Origin: Psococerastis gibbosa
Taxonomy: Eukaryota > Arthropoda > Insecta > Psocodea > Psocidae
Assembly (NCBI GenBank): GCA_963971405.1
Contig: OZ020487.1
Coordinates: forward strand, 38,165,039-38,229,038
DNA length: 64,000 bases
Reading direction: 5' to 3'
Positions within the stretch are counted from its first letter, which is position 1. The number at the start of each line of letters is the position of its first letter. Below the pieces are notes generated by a model. It did no database searches. It was not told the DNA's origin and worked only from the letters and a program-made list of their open reading frames with translations. Shown here in pieces: positions 8,693 through 18,602 of the stretch. The position numbers and the translations under genes were made by a program.

Positions 8693-9570
8693 CTTTTTAT
8701 TTTTTTACTACTATTTTTACTACAACAGTTTTTATTGCAGCCATACTTACAGTATCTACAGTGAGTTTAATGAAATAGAATATTACAAGGCTTGTGAAAA
8801 GAGTATAAAAAACTGTCGCTACTTTGGGAGGAGAGATAAAATTTTGTTTGCGATCCAAGCCGGAAACTCTAATGAAGTGAAGAGAAAGTGAAGAGAAAAA
8901 TATGAACTAACCCTAATGCGTTTTTATGGTAGGAGAACCGCAACTTAAGTCAAACATTACGAAAAGAACTCCACAAGAGATTTTTCTCTGGGGGAAAAAT
9001 GATGAAACGAGAAGAACAAAGAAGTGGAGACATAAAGTATAAAAATGTAAGGAGTTGACACTTTGGATTGAAATAAAGAAAAAAATGAACTTCTCGGCAG
9101 CTTTCCAAGGATAAAAACTGCAGGGGTGGAAGGGAGATATATATTTTGGTGTAAGAACAAAAAAAAAAGTCAAGTGTATATAAAAAGTCAACGGTACTGG
9201 GGATGGGGGGGGGGGAGCGGATATTATACAGTTGGCATCCGCCAATAAGACGTTGTGATTTAGAACCACCCGCCGAGCTTCAGCAGGGGGAACGCTGCTA
9301 CGAAGAACCTTTTTCTTGTATCTCATGGGAATAAGCACTTTTCCGTACCTGAGTTTTTGGAATGCATTGACATTTCATTTTTGACTTGGCTTGCCTATTG
9401 TGTTTATTCAATATATTGAAGTACAATTATGATTGGGCGAACTATTACGCCTCGCAAGTTGATGAAGCAAATATTAATCCTGAATTGTTAATGTGTATTA
9501 TATTAATTGGTTATAGAATAGTATGTAGTAGTAGTAGTATAGTATAGTATGGTCATAGTATAGTAGTACA
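8693..9570. other. unassigned stretch
   Basis: AT-rich, with a G-run near 9207. The longest frame (8913-9338 minus) is low-complexity Phe/Ser-rich and shows no family features. Confidence 0.45.
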
Positions 9571-9598
9571 GTTGGCTTACTAATAGAACAAAAAGTCC

Positions 9599-9650
<52 letters not shown>

Positions 9651-9655
9651 CATAT
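9571..9655 (+). repeat. tRNA-Glu SINE 3' end with (TTA)n microsatellite
   Basis: TTGGCTTACTAATAGAACA then AAAAGTC matches the 3' end of the SINE at 59198. It continues into about 18 TTA triplets (9599-9651), probably an expanded SINE tail. Confidence 0.6.
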
Positions 9656-9664
9656 TATATTTAT

Positions 9665-9815
9665 CATCTACAGCGTTCACTGTGCGAGCCCCCGACAAGT
9701 TGATTAACTTGGGGGCCCACAGGTTATTTGTATTATAAGGGTATAATTGTTAATTTATAAATATATTCCTTCGGCGCAGGGGAGTACCGGCCGAAGAAGA
9801 AGAAAAAAAAAAAAA
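9665..9815 (+). repeat. LINE-like 3' end, copy 1
   Basis: A segment of about 140 bp, from GTGCGAGCCCCCGACAAG to GGGAGTACCGGCCGAAG, followed by a GAA/poly-A tail. It is nearly identical to 9920-10070. The CCGAAGAAG tail resembles the GAA tail of the RTE copies, so it is probably a 3' UTR-only insertion of a related element. Confidence 0.6.
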
Positions 9816-9919
9816 AAAAAATTAACATACAATTTTAAATGGTATGAATTAAACTGATTTGAAATTGAAACTAAGTTTTTTTCGCTAACACAGACGTGAA
9901 ATAGAAAACATGTTGCATC

Positions 9920-10070
9920 ATCTAGAGCGTTTACTGTGCGAGCCCCCGACAAGTTGATTAACTTGGGGGCCCACAGGTTATTTGTATTATAAGGGTATAA
10001 TTGTTAATTTATAAATATATTCCTTCGGCGCAGGGGAGTACCGGCCGAAGAAGAAGAAGAAGAAGAATGC
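9920..10070 (+). repeat. LINE-like 3' end, copy 2
   Basis: Same unit as copy 1, with a purer (GAA)n tail. The two lie in the same orientation about 255 bp apart and differ at very few positions, so they are recent. Confidence 0.6.
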
Positions 10071-10109
10071 CAACATTCTGCCAATAACGAAACTATTCAA
10101 GTATAAATT

Positions 10110-10342
10110 AATAAGAGATAACTATTTTAAAAAAAGAATACCAAATAGATGATAAAGGGAAGTACAATACAAGAAACCCAAAAAAGCTTAAGTTTGAGAT
10201 AACATATAACAAATACGGAGAGAGATTAAACAAAGTACTTATACCAATGATATTTAATGAACTTCCTCCACAAATGAAAAAATTTAAACAGATGGGTGAG
10301 TTAAAAGCGGGTATAAAAAGATGGCTGGTCAATGGGAGTTAA
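10110..10342 (+). pseudogene. non-LTR retrotransposon ORF, C-terminal remnant
   Basis: With no ATG, this frame reads through NKYGERLNKVLIPMIFNELP and then KAGIKRWLVNGS to a TAA at 10340. The IFNELP plus 'K..IK.WL' ending is the usual C-terminus of reverse transcriptase ORFs in several non-LTR clades. The same layout (NKYGRRLNETVLPEIFNKL) is at 42539-42770 and, frameshifted, at 36957-37140. Upstream the frame meets stops, so this is a 5'-truncated fragment. Confidence 0.65.
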
Positions 10343-10595
10343 TAATAATAATAAAAACTGACATTGAAATAACAAGTTAAAACAAAATAAAAATAAAAAT
10401 AAAATAAAATAAACATTATAAATAAATAACAAAAATAAATGATTAAGCCTTGTTTAGCAGCACTGTATGAGTCTTTTGTCCCAAATAAGCGCTAGCTTGG
10501 GGATGCGGGATGGTATTATTATGTATTGTATTTTTTGTAATATATGCTCTTTGTCCAGGGAATACTGAACAAGGAAAAGAAAGAAAGAAAGAAGA
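10343..10595 (+). mobile_element. 3' UTR of the 10.1 kb element, with terminal stem-loop
   Basis: Downstream of the stop, CTTTGTCC and CAAGG (10549-10574) form an imperfect hairpin before a GAAA-rich tail. The same hairpin ends the relatives at 37153-37177 and 42253-42277. Confidence 0.55.
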
Positions 10596-11427
10596 AAGAT
10601 TATGTATATATAGCTACAATGCTGTTAAGCGAAATCTAGGGGACTGGCTGATAAATTGTTTAAATGATGGCGGTTAATTCTTTTGATTTATTTATATTTT
10701 ATTTTATACTGGATAATGTAAGGTAACTTTAACTTATTTAACTTTAACTAACTATATAACTGTATTATTATAATTATATTTACACTTGTAATAATGTAGT
10801 TCGTACTATAATAACTGTTTGTAGTCTTTTGGCGAATCCTGCCACAAGCCTCCCTTGTGGGGCTTACATGCGGTATTCCGGTAAAAACGATTATTTTCTT
10901 TAATGTTGTATTGTATTCTTTCTATTAAATGCTCCCAGTGCTGGGGGTCCCGGCTGGGAAAAAAAATATGTAGGTATCACAATTAGTTTTTATTATTACT
11001 ATTATATGTATTAATATTTATTTGTCAACCAGCTCGAAGAACATAAAAGAAGCTGAGTTGGACTACAATACAAAAGTCCATTAATGCGATGAAATCACTG
11101 TTGAAATAGATGGCGGTGGTTTTCATTGGCTCTGGACATCTTGTATTATACTTGCTAATGGAAAAGGTTATAGGTATGGATCTTTGGTTAGGTATCTCGT
11201 TTGCCGACCCTTTGTTTTCAAACCGGGTGTTCTTTACTTCATTAGTCTTTACTTCCCTTATTTAGCAAAGGAATGATCTACTGTGGGCTATTTATAGATG
11301 GCAGTATTTTGTCATACATAATAATATAACAGTAAAATAATTCACAGCATTATAGCATATTTGTACATTAATTGGCTGAAATAAGCCTTGCATATGTTAA
11401 AAAAAAGTCAAAGATTTCATGAAATAT
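10596..11427. other. unassigned stretch
   Basis: AT-rich. It includes a small self-complementary segment (GCCTCCCTTGTGGGGC, about 10848-10863) that could be LINE 3' UTR debris. No gene recognised. Confidence 0.45.
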
Positions 11428-11640
11428 CGATCAGCATGTCCATTATCGCTTTTAGTTGGTGTAGGTTAACATCGAGAACGTATACCAGTTCGCCAATGGC
11501 CAAAAAAATCGTAAGGAAACAAAACAAATAATGTCCTAAATCCATGGGGTCGTTGGCATTGTCCAAGGAACCTACCAATGGGCAACTATAAGTAGGTCCA
11601 TAAAAAGTCCTTAAAAAATTACAGTGGGCTGCAAAAAGCC
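11428..11640 (+). mobile_element. dispersed repeat R4, 5'-truncated
   Basis: It matches 38799-39060 and 48691-48925 through CATCGAGAACGTATACCAG, AATCCATGGGGTCGTTGGC and CATAAAAAGTCCTTAAA. No coding capacity; class unknown. Confidence 0.6.
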
Positions 11641-11689
11641 TTGCATATATAAAAGAACCGGTCCGAGTTTACTCGAACATGCTTTCCAA

Positions 11690-12436
11690 TTTATCAATTA
11701 TAAATTAAATTAAAATTAAATTATTAAAAATAGGTAAATTCTAGATAGGGGTCAGACCAACACATTAACACACAGCAATACTGGCAGGGCACGCAATGCG
11801 TTTGACCGTGAATTTTCAATCATTTTTTCAAAAAAACATTTTTGCGCAAAAGCAAATAGGTTTTTGGGAAAGCCAACTGTCCGGTTTCGTTACTCAACTT
11901 AACACCTAAAACATGCCTGAAGGTAGAAATCATCGATAGAAAAGTTTCACAGAAATATTATTTTTTAGACATTTTTCATTAAAATTAAGTTATTTTTATT
12001 TTTTTACCCCCAGAAGCAAACTATCAAGGGGTAAGCGACCCCCCGCATTTTATCAACATTAAGAACGACTAGAATATATATGAATTTAAAAGAAATCGTT
12101 GGAGCCGTTTTTGAGAAATAATTTTTTTTGACGTTTTTTTGGAGTTTTTTGAGAATGAAACCCCCCCAATTTGAGTTAGCCCCAAATAAAAAAAAATGGT
12201 TTCGAGGTATGATTTTTTTGAACCTACATGCCGAATTTCATCAAAATCGACCGAGTAGTTTGCCCGGAAATCGATGCACAGACAGACAGACAGACAGACA
12301 GACAGACTTTTCGTAAAAACCACTTTTTTGGGTTCCTGGGACCTGAAAACGTGTAAATCCGTTGAAATCTCGGAATCGAAAATTTCGACCATCACAAAGC
12401 TTTCCTAATACTACGTATAAATTGGAAAGCAAAAAG
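11690..12436. mobile_element. TIR element with TGCTTTCCAATTTAT ends and (CAGA)n tract
   Basis: The left TGCTTTCCAATTTAT is inverted at the right end as ATAAATTGGAAAGCA. Near the right end GCTTTCC and GGAAAGC also form a local hairpin. The interior includes GGGTAAGCGACCCCCCGC, CATGCCGAATTTCATC and a (CAGA)n tract at 12280-12307. A second copy is at 27686-28492; about 24 bp upstream of the TIR (AACCGGTCCGAGTT) is also shared, so the true left border may lie near 11655. Confidence 0.65.
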
Positions 12437-13560
12437 TCAAATAACTCATGAAATATCGATCTTAGAGGAGTGGAAATTTGGGGAGGATAGGGTGTTTTCC
12501 GCTGGATAATTATGCTACCAGCCTTATATATTATCTAAAACAAATGAAGCCGGATTATGAATCGACAAAACCGTCACACCAATTTAATCTGAAATATTAC
12601 TCAATGAATACATTTTTTTTCAAAAGTACCGACTAGTATTGATTTTAAAATGCCACATACTCATACAGTAAACACTTTTTTATAGGGTAGTATTGTAGTC
12701 GGGAAAGTATGACCCCCCCCCCCCACCCCTGCATCCCTTATATTCTGAAACAAGATCCCGTCTTTACGACCGAAGAGACAAGTACTATAGATACAGCTAG
12801 ATTCACACACTAATCAGTTGTAATATGGTAATATAGAAAAACTGCTGTCCTCCCATTCGAGCGCCCCAAATGATTTTTTGAATCCCGGGGCCGGCTCGAA
12901 CACCCCATCTCTCCTATGTAGAACTCTAGTCCTCTCTTAACGATATTAACAAAGAGTAGATTAATTAGCGATAAAGGTAAAATATTAGTTAGCACGACGT
13001 GAACCGTTGAACCATGGGCTTAATGTCAGGCAGACCCCTAATTATTTTAGAAAAATAGCTGACTTTTCCCGGGTAAGGCCATCTGTCGTGACCAGGTTCC
13101 GGTGAGCCTGGTTTTAAATCATGCTAATATATTCGGGGGTTAAAATATGTATCGGACCGATCTGACCGTTTCCGACTCAGCCGCTCATACCTTGTCAAAT
13201 CGACAACCAACTGTACCACTGCCTAATGCCATTCACTTCCTCAACCAGCAAACGGGGTTGTTGGAACATTAAAAAATTGCCAGGAATATTTTGTGGTTCT
13301 GGTTACAATATTACCCAGCACCGGATTTAAATTTGGGATCCCAAACCACATATTTTTTTGCTTAAAAAGTCTTTGTACCCATCTGAAAAATGCGTGATGT
13401 TAGCTTATTATTATGATTTCCATATATTTTGAAAACAAAGAATACCCAGTATTTCAGAAGCAATTAATTTGCATGGCTCTGAACCTTGTGTCACTTCATG
13501 TGAATGTCTGCCAAACACAGAAAGCTGGGGGAAAGCCAAGATACAGTGGGGATCTATAAC
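12437..13560. other. unassigned stretch
   Basis: No ORF or shared repeat found. Contains a poly-C run near 12713 and some GC-richer anonymous sequence near 13050-13250. Confidence 0.45.
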
Positions 13561-13716
13561 TAGGCGCCCATTCCACATACGTCAATCGTCAATGAAAAAT
13601 TGAAAAATGACGTTTTAGCAGATATTAAAGACATACTAAAAATTCTGCTACCACGTCAATTTACGTCATTTTTCAATTTTTCATTGACGATTGACGTATG
13701 TTGAATGGGCGCCTTA
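13561..13716. mobile_element. palindromic MITE, GGCGGG-related family
   Basis: Ends TAGGCGCCCATTCCACATAC and the complement GTATGTTGAATGGGCGCCTTA. Arms carry ATTGAAAAATGACGT, and the core is TTCTGCTACCACGTCAA. It is the closest relative of 2081-2248. Confidence 0.75.
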
Positions 13717-14303
13717 GGCCCACGCATATAACAAGCCCATCAACAACAATATTGCAATAATAATAATAATCCTATCATACAAAAAAAAATACAAAATTGA
13801 TATACCTCACCACTCTAAAAAAAAAATCCCTTTCGGCTCTGGCCGATCAGGGGTAGGGAAATTCCATGCAAGCGCAGACCCCGCTTTTCCTCTAGGCTAC
13901 GCTATGTATACGTAGATAAAAAAAAATACTTCATTCTTTTCCCGACTACAACATCAACACACAAAACACTCCTGTGTTCCAAATTTCGAACCACAATGCC
14001 GACTATGAACTTTTACTAATCAAACTATTGACAAACTTTGACTGGACGCCATCTTGAAATCGTTGATTTGTCGTAAAAAGTGGGTGGGTATCACCCTTAT
14101 CTTAGGTAATACAACGGGCTTTCAATCAAATTTTATTTCATTCCTCTGCGATCAATATTAACTGACATATGAATTATATAAGGTTTTAATCGGCCGCAAT
14201 CTTGGAACCAAATGGCGCATCATTGCTGGTTAACAAACTCAATTAATACATTTTGTGTGGTAAATTTAGAGTGTTTCCTAAAATCTATATACACACATAC
14301 ATA
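13717..14303. other. unassigned stretch
   Basis: AT-rich, no feature recognised. Confidence 0.45.
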
Positions 14304-14305
14304 TA

Positions 14306-14554
14306 TGAGGAGCTTGGTTACAAACGTGGCCAACTCCATTTTTTTACAAAATGGGGTTTTGATCCGACCTTGCAGAAAATTTTAATGTCCACCTGCATGT
14401 TGTAAAATAAAGTGACAAAAGCAGCCAGATTGCGCACAGAAGCGCTGAGAAGTCTAGGGTTAGCTATAAACCTAATGCAATTTTCATCAGAAAATCTACT
14501 CTCCTGAAAAATTCGACAACTTGGAGTTGGCCATGTTTGTAAACAGCCTCCTCA
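14306..14554. mobile_element. Tc1/mariner-like MITE, TGAGGAG ends, copy 1
   Basis: About 35-bp inverted repeats: TGAGGAGCTTGGTTACAAAC left, and GTTTGTAAACAGCCTCCTCA right, inside a TA duplication (14304-14305, 14555-14556). Copy 2, in the opposite orientation, is at 41537. Confidence 0.75.
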
Positions 14555-14556
14555 TA

Positions 14557-15504
14557 CAGTATTTTGAACGGGGGTGGTTTTAGACTCAGGGGGACATGAA
14601 ATGAAAAGTTGTGAAGAAATTTTCCGGAAGTCGAACGTTGGTCACCGTCTCAATAGGTAGATGAATCTTCCTAAGGTAGGGCAAATTTATAATAGCGGAA
14701 AATTCGCAAACTTAAAAAACACAATACCTCTGCAGAATAACGTAATGTGACATAAGGTTGGCAATTGTAGAGGAATATAAATTTAAAGGAAAAGTTTTGC
14801 CCATCTCCAGTAACTGTTGGCTGCACAAGGACAAGAACTGTGGAGCCATCAGCTTGACTTTGTCTCATAACAACATCCTCTCCTTGTTGTTTATTGGACG
14901 AAAAACTGCTTAACGCTTCGTTGGCTCTTTAAAAAACGATGAGGGATCTTTCTTCGGACTTGCCTTGGAATTATGACAGCACAATTCCAATTCTCATGTT
15001 TAACTTAGCAGAGCGATTCATATTGAGAAAAAAAATAAAATATGTTTCCCTTTCCATGGATCTTTTCCTTACTTCCCCCTCAGCCAACCCTCTAGGTCTC
15101 TTTTCCATCCTCGCAACGTGAAAGAATAACATCCTTGCCGTTATTGCAGACCGGTTACACTTTCCTTTATTTCTTTTCCTTTTCAAGTGGAAAAAACACT
15201 TTGCTTTCAAGTCGTTCCTTTTTTTCGTTGGAAAAAAGAGAGAATTTTGGATGAGCTGGAAAGTAGAGGTCCAAAACCATGAAATGCTTTCTCAGATAGA
15301 AGTTGTCTGGAGGACAAACAGTTTCCAGGCTATTTACCTGGGAATATGGAAAGGTTCGTCATTCAAGTGCTTGATTTTGAAGTCTAATAATTGGTTGACA
15401 TGGCCTGATGAAGGAAAGAATTTAAACCTTTTTGAAAAAGGCAATCATGTACTTACCCGACCACGATAGCATGGCACTTAGAACACCTTATAAAAATCCT
15501 ATAA
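14557..15504. other. unassigned stretch with unrecognised short ORFs
   Basis: Frames at 14939-15121 (+) and 15251-15469 (+) have no recognisable domain. No splice structure or promoter could be supported. Confidence 0.4.
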
Positions 15505-15512
15505 ACTCGTAT

Positions 15513-15668
15513 CAGGCCCGTACCCAAGAGGGCCCCCTTAAATTTGATAAAAAATAATAAATAATGTAAGAATTTTTGCTAAATATACTAAAATCACTAC
15601 GGATGTATTTATAAAAATTTTGTTCTTGCCCCCCCCCCCCCCAAAATTAAATCCTGGGTACGGGCCTG
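15513..15668. mobile_element. hAT MITE inserted in repeat R4
   Basis: Inverted ends CAGGCCCGTACCCA and TGGGTACGGGCCTG. Perfect 8-bp duplication ACTCGTAT at 15505-15512 and 15669-15676. The duplicated bases are the start of repeat R4, so this MITE is younger than that R4 copy. Confidence 0.88.
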
Positions 15669-15780
15669 ACTCGTATCTGCACTTGTTTGGTTAAGTCATG
15701 CTTTCGCCTGTTTCATTGCGTGAATGGTAAGCTTGTCTCAGCTTGTCCATTATCACTTGTAGCTGGTGTAGGTTGACTAT
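15669..15780 (+). mobile_element. dispersed repeat R4, 5' part
   Basis: ACTCGTATCTGCACTTG, then GTCATGCTTTCGCCTGTTTC as in 38799 and 48691. It is truncated after AGCTGGTGTAGGTTGAC. Confidence 0.65.
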
Positions 15781-16539
15781 TATTTAACAATTTTAAACAT
15801 GTCTCTTATAACAGAGTTCTAATGTAGTAATATAAAATTCCCAAAATGCTGGTTCTCTAATGAATTAATGACCAATTTGGTTGCCTATGTTAACTTATAG
15901 TTAACAAACTATTACTTATAGTTAATAAACTAGGCTTTAATACTTAATATGCCTTTGTTCTAAAACGCTACAAAACAATTTACCACAAGTGTCTAATGCT
16001 CAATCAATCGCCTGACCCCTTTTGCTACAGCCATAAATTGGTACGGTACGGAAGCTTGTGGGAAATAATAAAAATTGGCAGGGCTGTCATAACAACCGAC
16101 CTTGGAGCAGGTCTACAAATAGCTCCGTTAGGTAACGCATATGATAGTATGCTAATAAAAAGGCGTTCGTCGGCCGTTGTATCATTAACTGTAGACCTAT
16201 AAATATTAATAAGCCTGGGGTTTAATAAACAAACATGTGTCGTTGGTATTCATTAACGCCGCACCGGTCATCACCTTCTGCCACTACTGGAAACGCTTCA
16301 TAGCGCCATCGCCGATAGCTAATAAAATTGGCGCCATTTTTTAAAAAAAGCGGCATTTTGGGTCACTGGGGCTATTGCCCCCCTCCCTGCGATTGAAAAA
16401 AATGGAAGTTGGGAAAGAAATTGGAAAATGTATCAAAATGCATTTTTGCTAATTTAGTGGATAATTTCTACGGTTCTACGATCGACCCAAAATTCGCCCA
16501 AATGGAAAATAACGACAAAGTGTTTTTCTTTCTTTCTAC
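15781..16539. other. unassigned stretch
   Basis: No feature recognised apart from TATAGTTAAC-like short direct repeats near 15895-15930. Confidence 0.45.
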
Positions 16540-16700
16540 TGTCATCATGGTTTTCCACGACGCGACGCAGCGGACGCTCCGCCATTTTCGAACTCCCAAC
16601 TCGCGAAGGATGGTTTCAAATTCACCCTTTTAGTTCTCGACGTTCTTGCTGTCGTCTTTCCGTCATGCCTGCCTTGTACATTTTGTTTGGGATGTTGCCT
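16540..16700 (-). pseudogene. degraded 3' fragment of RTE-like RT
   Basis: CGAACTCCCAACTCGCGAAGG, read as its minus strand, and TCTTTCCGTCATGCCTGCC align with the C-terminal coding end of the RTE at 6154 (the region of PGRPRNRWKDELEN). Several substitutions and indels break the frame, so this copy is older than those at 6.1 and 31.0 kb. Confidence 0.5.
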
Positions 16701-17096
16701 TTTGATATTTAAAAAAAAATTAACTATTAAAAACTAAATTTTTGGATCGACACTCCCTTCATGACACTTCCTCCTAGATACGTTTCTTATGTACGAATCA
16801 TTAATTGCATGTATCAACTTCCGTTTGATTCAGCTGTTAAGAGATGATCTTATACATGCACAGTTCTAGTAGAGAGAAATATTTCGGATTTACTCATTTT
16901 GACAGTGGGAAAGTCTAGATTTTCAGACAAATATATATGGGGTCTGGGGCCTCCCTCTGGTGAATTTTTTTCTCTCTAAGTTAGAAGGGAAATACCAAAT
17001 AGCGTGATTTTACACATCGATAATCGATTACCATTTTCGATTCGATTACATTGATTCCAGGTATTGCAAATTTTGGCGCCGGCGGTAAAAAATTGC
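16701..17096. other. unassigned stretch
   Basis: Nothing recognised. Confidence 0.4.
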
Positions 17097-17483
17097 TTAG
17101 GCGGGGAATCCACCGACCGGCTAGGGCTAAATACAAAAACGGTGACGTGGTAACAGACATTAAAGACTTAGGCGGGGTGTCCACTGACCTCGCATTGCAG
17201 AATGTAAATGACATTGACGGAAATTAGAATTTTTCTTTTTATAGAAATCTATTAAAATGTTTGTACTTAACATATTCCATGACGCCATTTTTTAATTTTA
17301 GTTTGCTTGTTTGTGATTTTACTGTGTGATCATTGATCAATTTTAACTATAGCATAGAGGAAAATAAACATTTCCGTCAATTCTGCAATGCGAGGTCGGT
17401 GGAAACCCCGCCTAAGTCTTGAATGTGTGCTACCACGTCACTGTTTTTGTAAATAGCCCCAGCCGGTCGGTGGAATCTCCGCC
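17097..17483. mobile_element. nested palindromic MITEs (palindrome inside palindrome)
   Basis: The outer palindrome (TTAGGCGGGGAATCCACCG to CGGTGGAATCTCCGCC) has arms with GACGTGGTAACAGACAT. At its centre, between AAAGAC and GTCTT, lies an inner element, 17168-17415 (TTAGGCGGGGTGTCCACTG to CGGTGGAAACCCCGCCTAA), with its own inverted ends and a unique middle including ATTGATCAATTTTAAC. The same arrangement recurs at 37819 and 60502. Confidence 0.75.
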
Positions 17484-18323
17484 ATTGGTTGGGCATTCTT
17501 ACTTTTTTTACACTATAGGCTACCACAATGTACAATATTATGTATGATAGTTATTGCGTAGGCAAGGGTACTCACGATGTGTTTTATAATACAAACAGCA
17601 TGTGTAATATGAATTTGAATCATATATGGTAAGTTGTTTGCCCTCACAATTTGTTTTAAAATTTAATAACGGGGTGTCTAAAAGGCCTTTTACGAGTAAA
17701 GTTTCTTTCTGCTTCAAGAAAGAAAATGGGCGAGTAGAGAAAAGTAAAAAGCTTTCGGGGAAACCCTTACAGATTAAAAAGGGAGGATTAAAGCAGCAAG
17801 TAATTCCAGACTTTGCAGATATCGTTTTCTTTCGTCCAAGAAACTTGCTTTAATCTCAGGCTTAGTCCTAATCAACGGTGGAAATACTTACCTTTGTACC
17901 TTCCGGCTTCCATGCAGGACTGGATCAAGCCGCATTGGTATGGGCTAATTTTTTAGAACACTGGAGACATTTCGTTAAATGGACTTTGATCTTTATTAAA
18001 TTAGCAGATTTTTTTTTAAGTTCTGAAAGAAATGACAGGCTACAGAATTTGTTCCAGAAGAAGAATAGGTCACCTTATGGGACTTGATGCTACAGTCTGT
18101 TTATTTATGGCGGTAATATGTGGTCAATGAATGTTTGTTGACGACTACATGACGTATGAAATGACGTATTTTTCGGTGATGTTTATTTTTTCATTCTCTA
18201 GGGAACACGGGTTTAAATTATTTTAATTGAAATGACCAAAATTAAATATAGCCTAATGCATAAAACGGTGATTAAAAACTTATGTAAAATATTTTTCAGG
18301 CGTTTTTGGCCCATAACTTTCGA
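17484..18323 (+). other. unassigned stretch with two adjacent unknown ORFs
   Basis: Frames 17626-17853 (75 codons, Lys-rich, KKENGRVEKSKKLSGKPLQ) and 17878-18087 (69 codons) lie head to tail in different frames. They have protein-like composition but no motif I recognise and no other copy in the window. They could be exon debris or chance. Confidence 0.25.
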
Positions 18324-18602
18324 CATTGGCGTAATAAATTTTGGGGGGGGGGGGCACTTACCTAACATGGAGCAATGGGGGCCCCCTACAATTTATTCAA
18401 ATTACACTAGGCCTATTACAGAAAATAAAAATAAAATGTACATGTGCCAATATTTTTTTATTATGGTAGTAAATAATTGTTACAAGTTATATTATAAGTT
18501 ATTTTTTTATTTTATTTTATATATTTTTTCAGGAAATCCAAAAAAAGAAAATTCCTTTCATCGGGGGCCCTTATACCTTCCTACCCTTCTGTTACGCCCC
18601 TG
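18324..18602. mobile_element. probable hAT MITE
   Basis: CATTGGCGTAATAAATTTTGG at the left (followed by a poly-G run) and TTCTGTTACGCCCCTG at the right are imperfect inverted ends. Flanks ACTTTCGA and GCTTTCGT share six of eight positions. Confidence 0.5.

Noticed and set aside
8913..9338. 141-codon minus-strand ORF
   Set aside because: Low-complexity Phe/Ser/Pro composition from AT-rich and G-run DNA, no domain or start context.
9498..9698. ORF with a long Ile run
   Set aside because: Translation of the (TTA)n microsatellite and SINE or LINE debris.
12069..12432. Overlapping ORFs with TDRQTDRQ- and CLSVCLSV-type repeats
   Set aside because: Translation of the (CAGA)n tract inside the TGCTTTCC element; the same happens at 28230-28558 and 56335.
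17168..17415. Telomere-type TTAGG relics at MITE ends
   Set aside because: TTAGGC occurs once per end as part of the inverted terminus, not as a tandem array.
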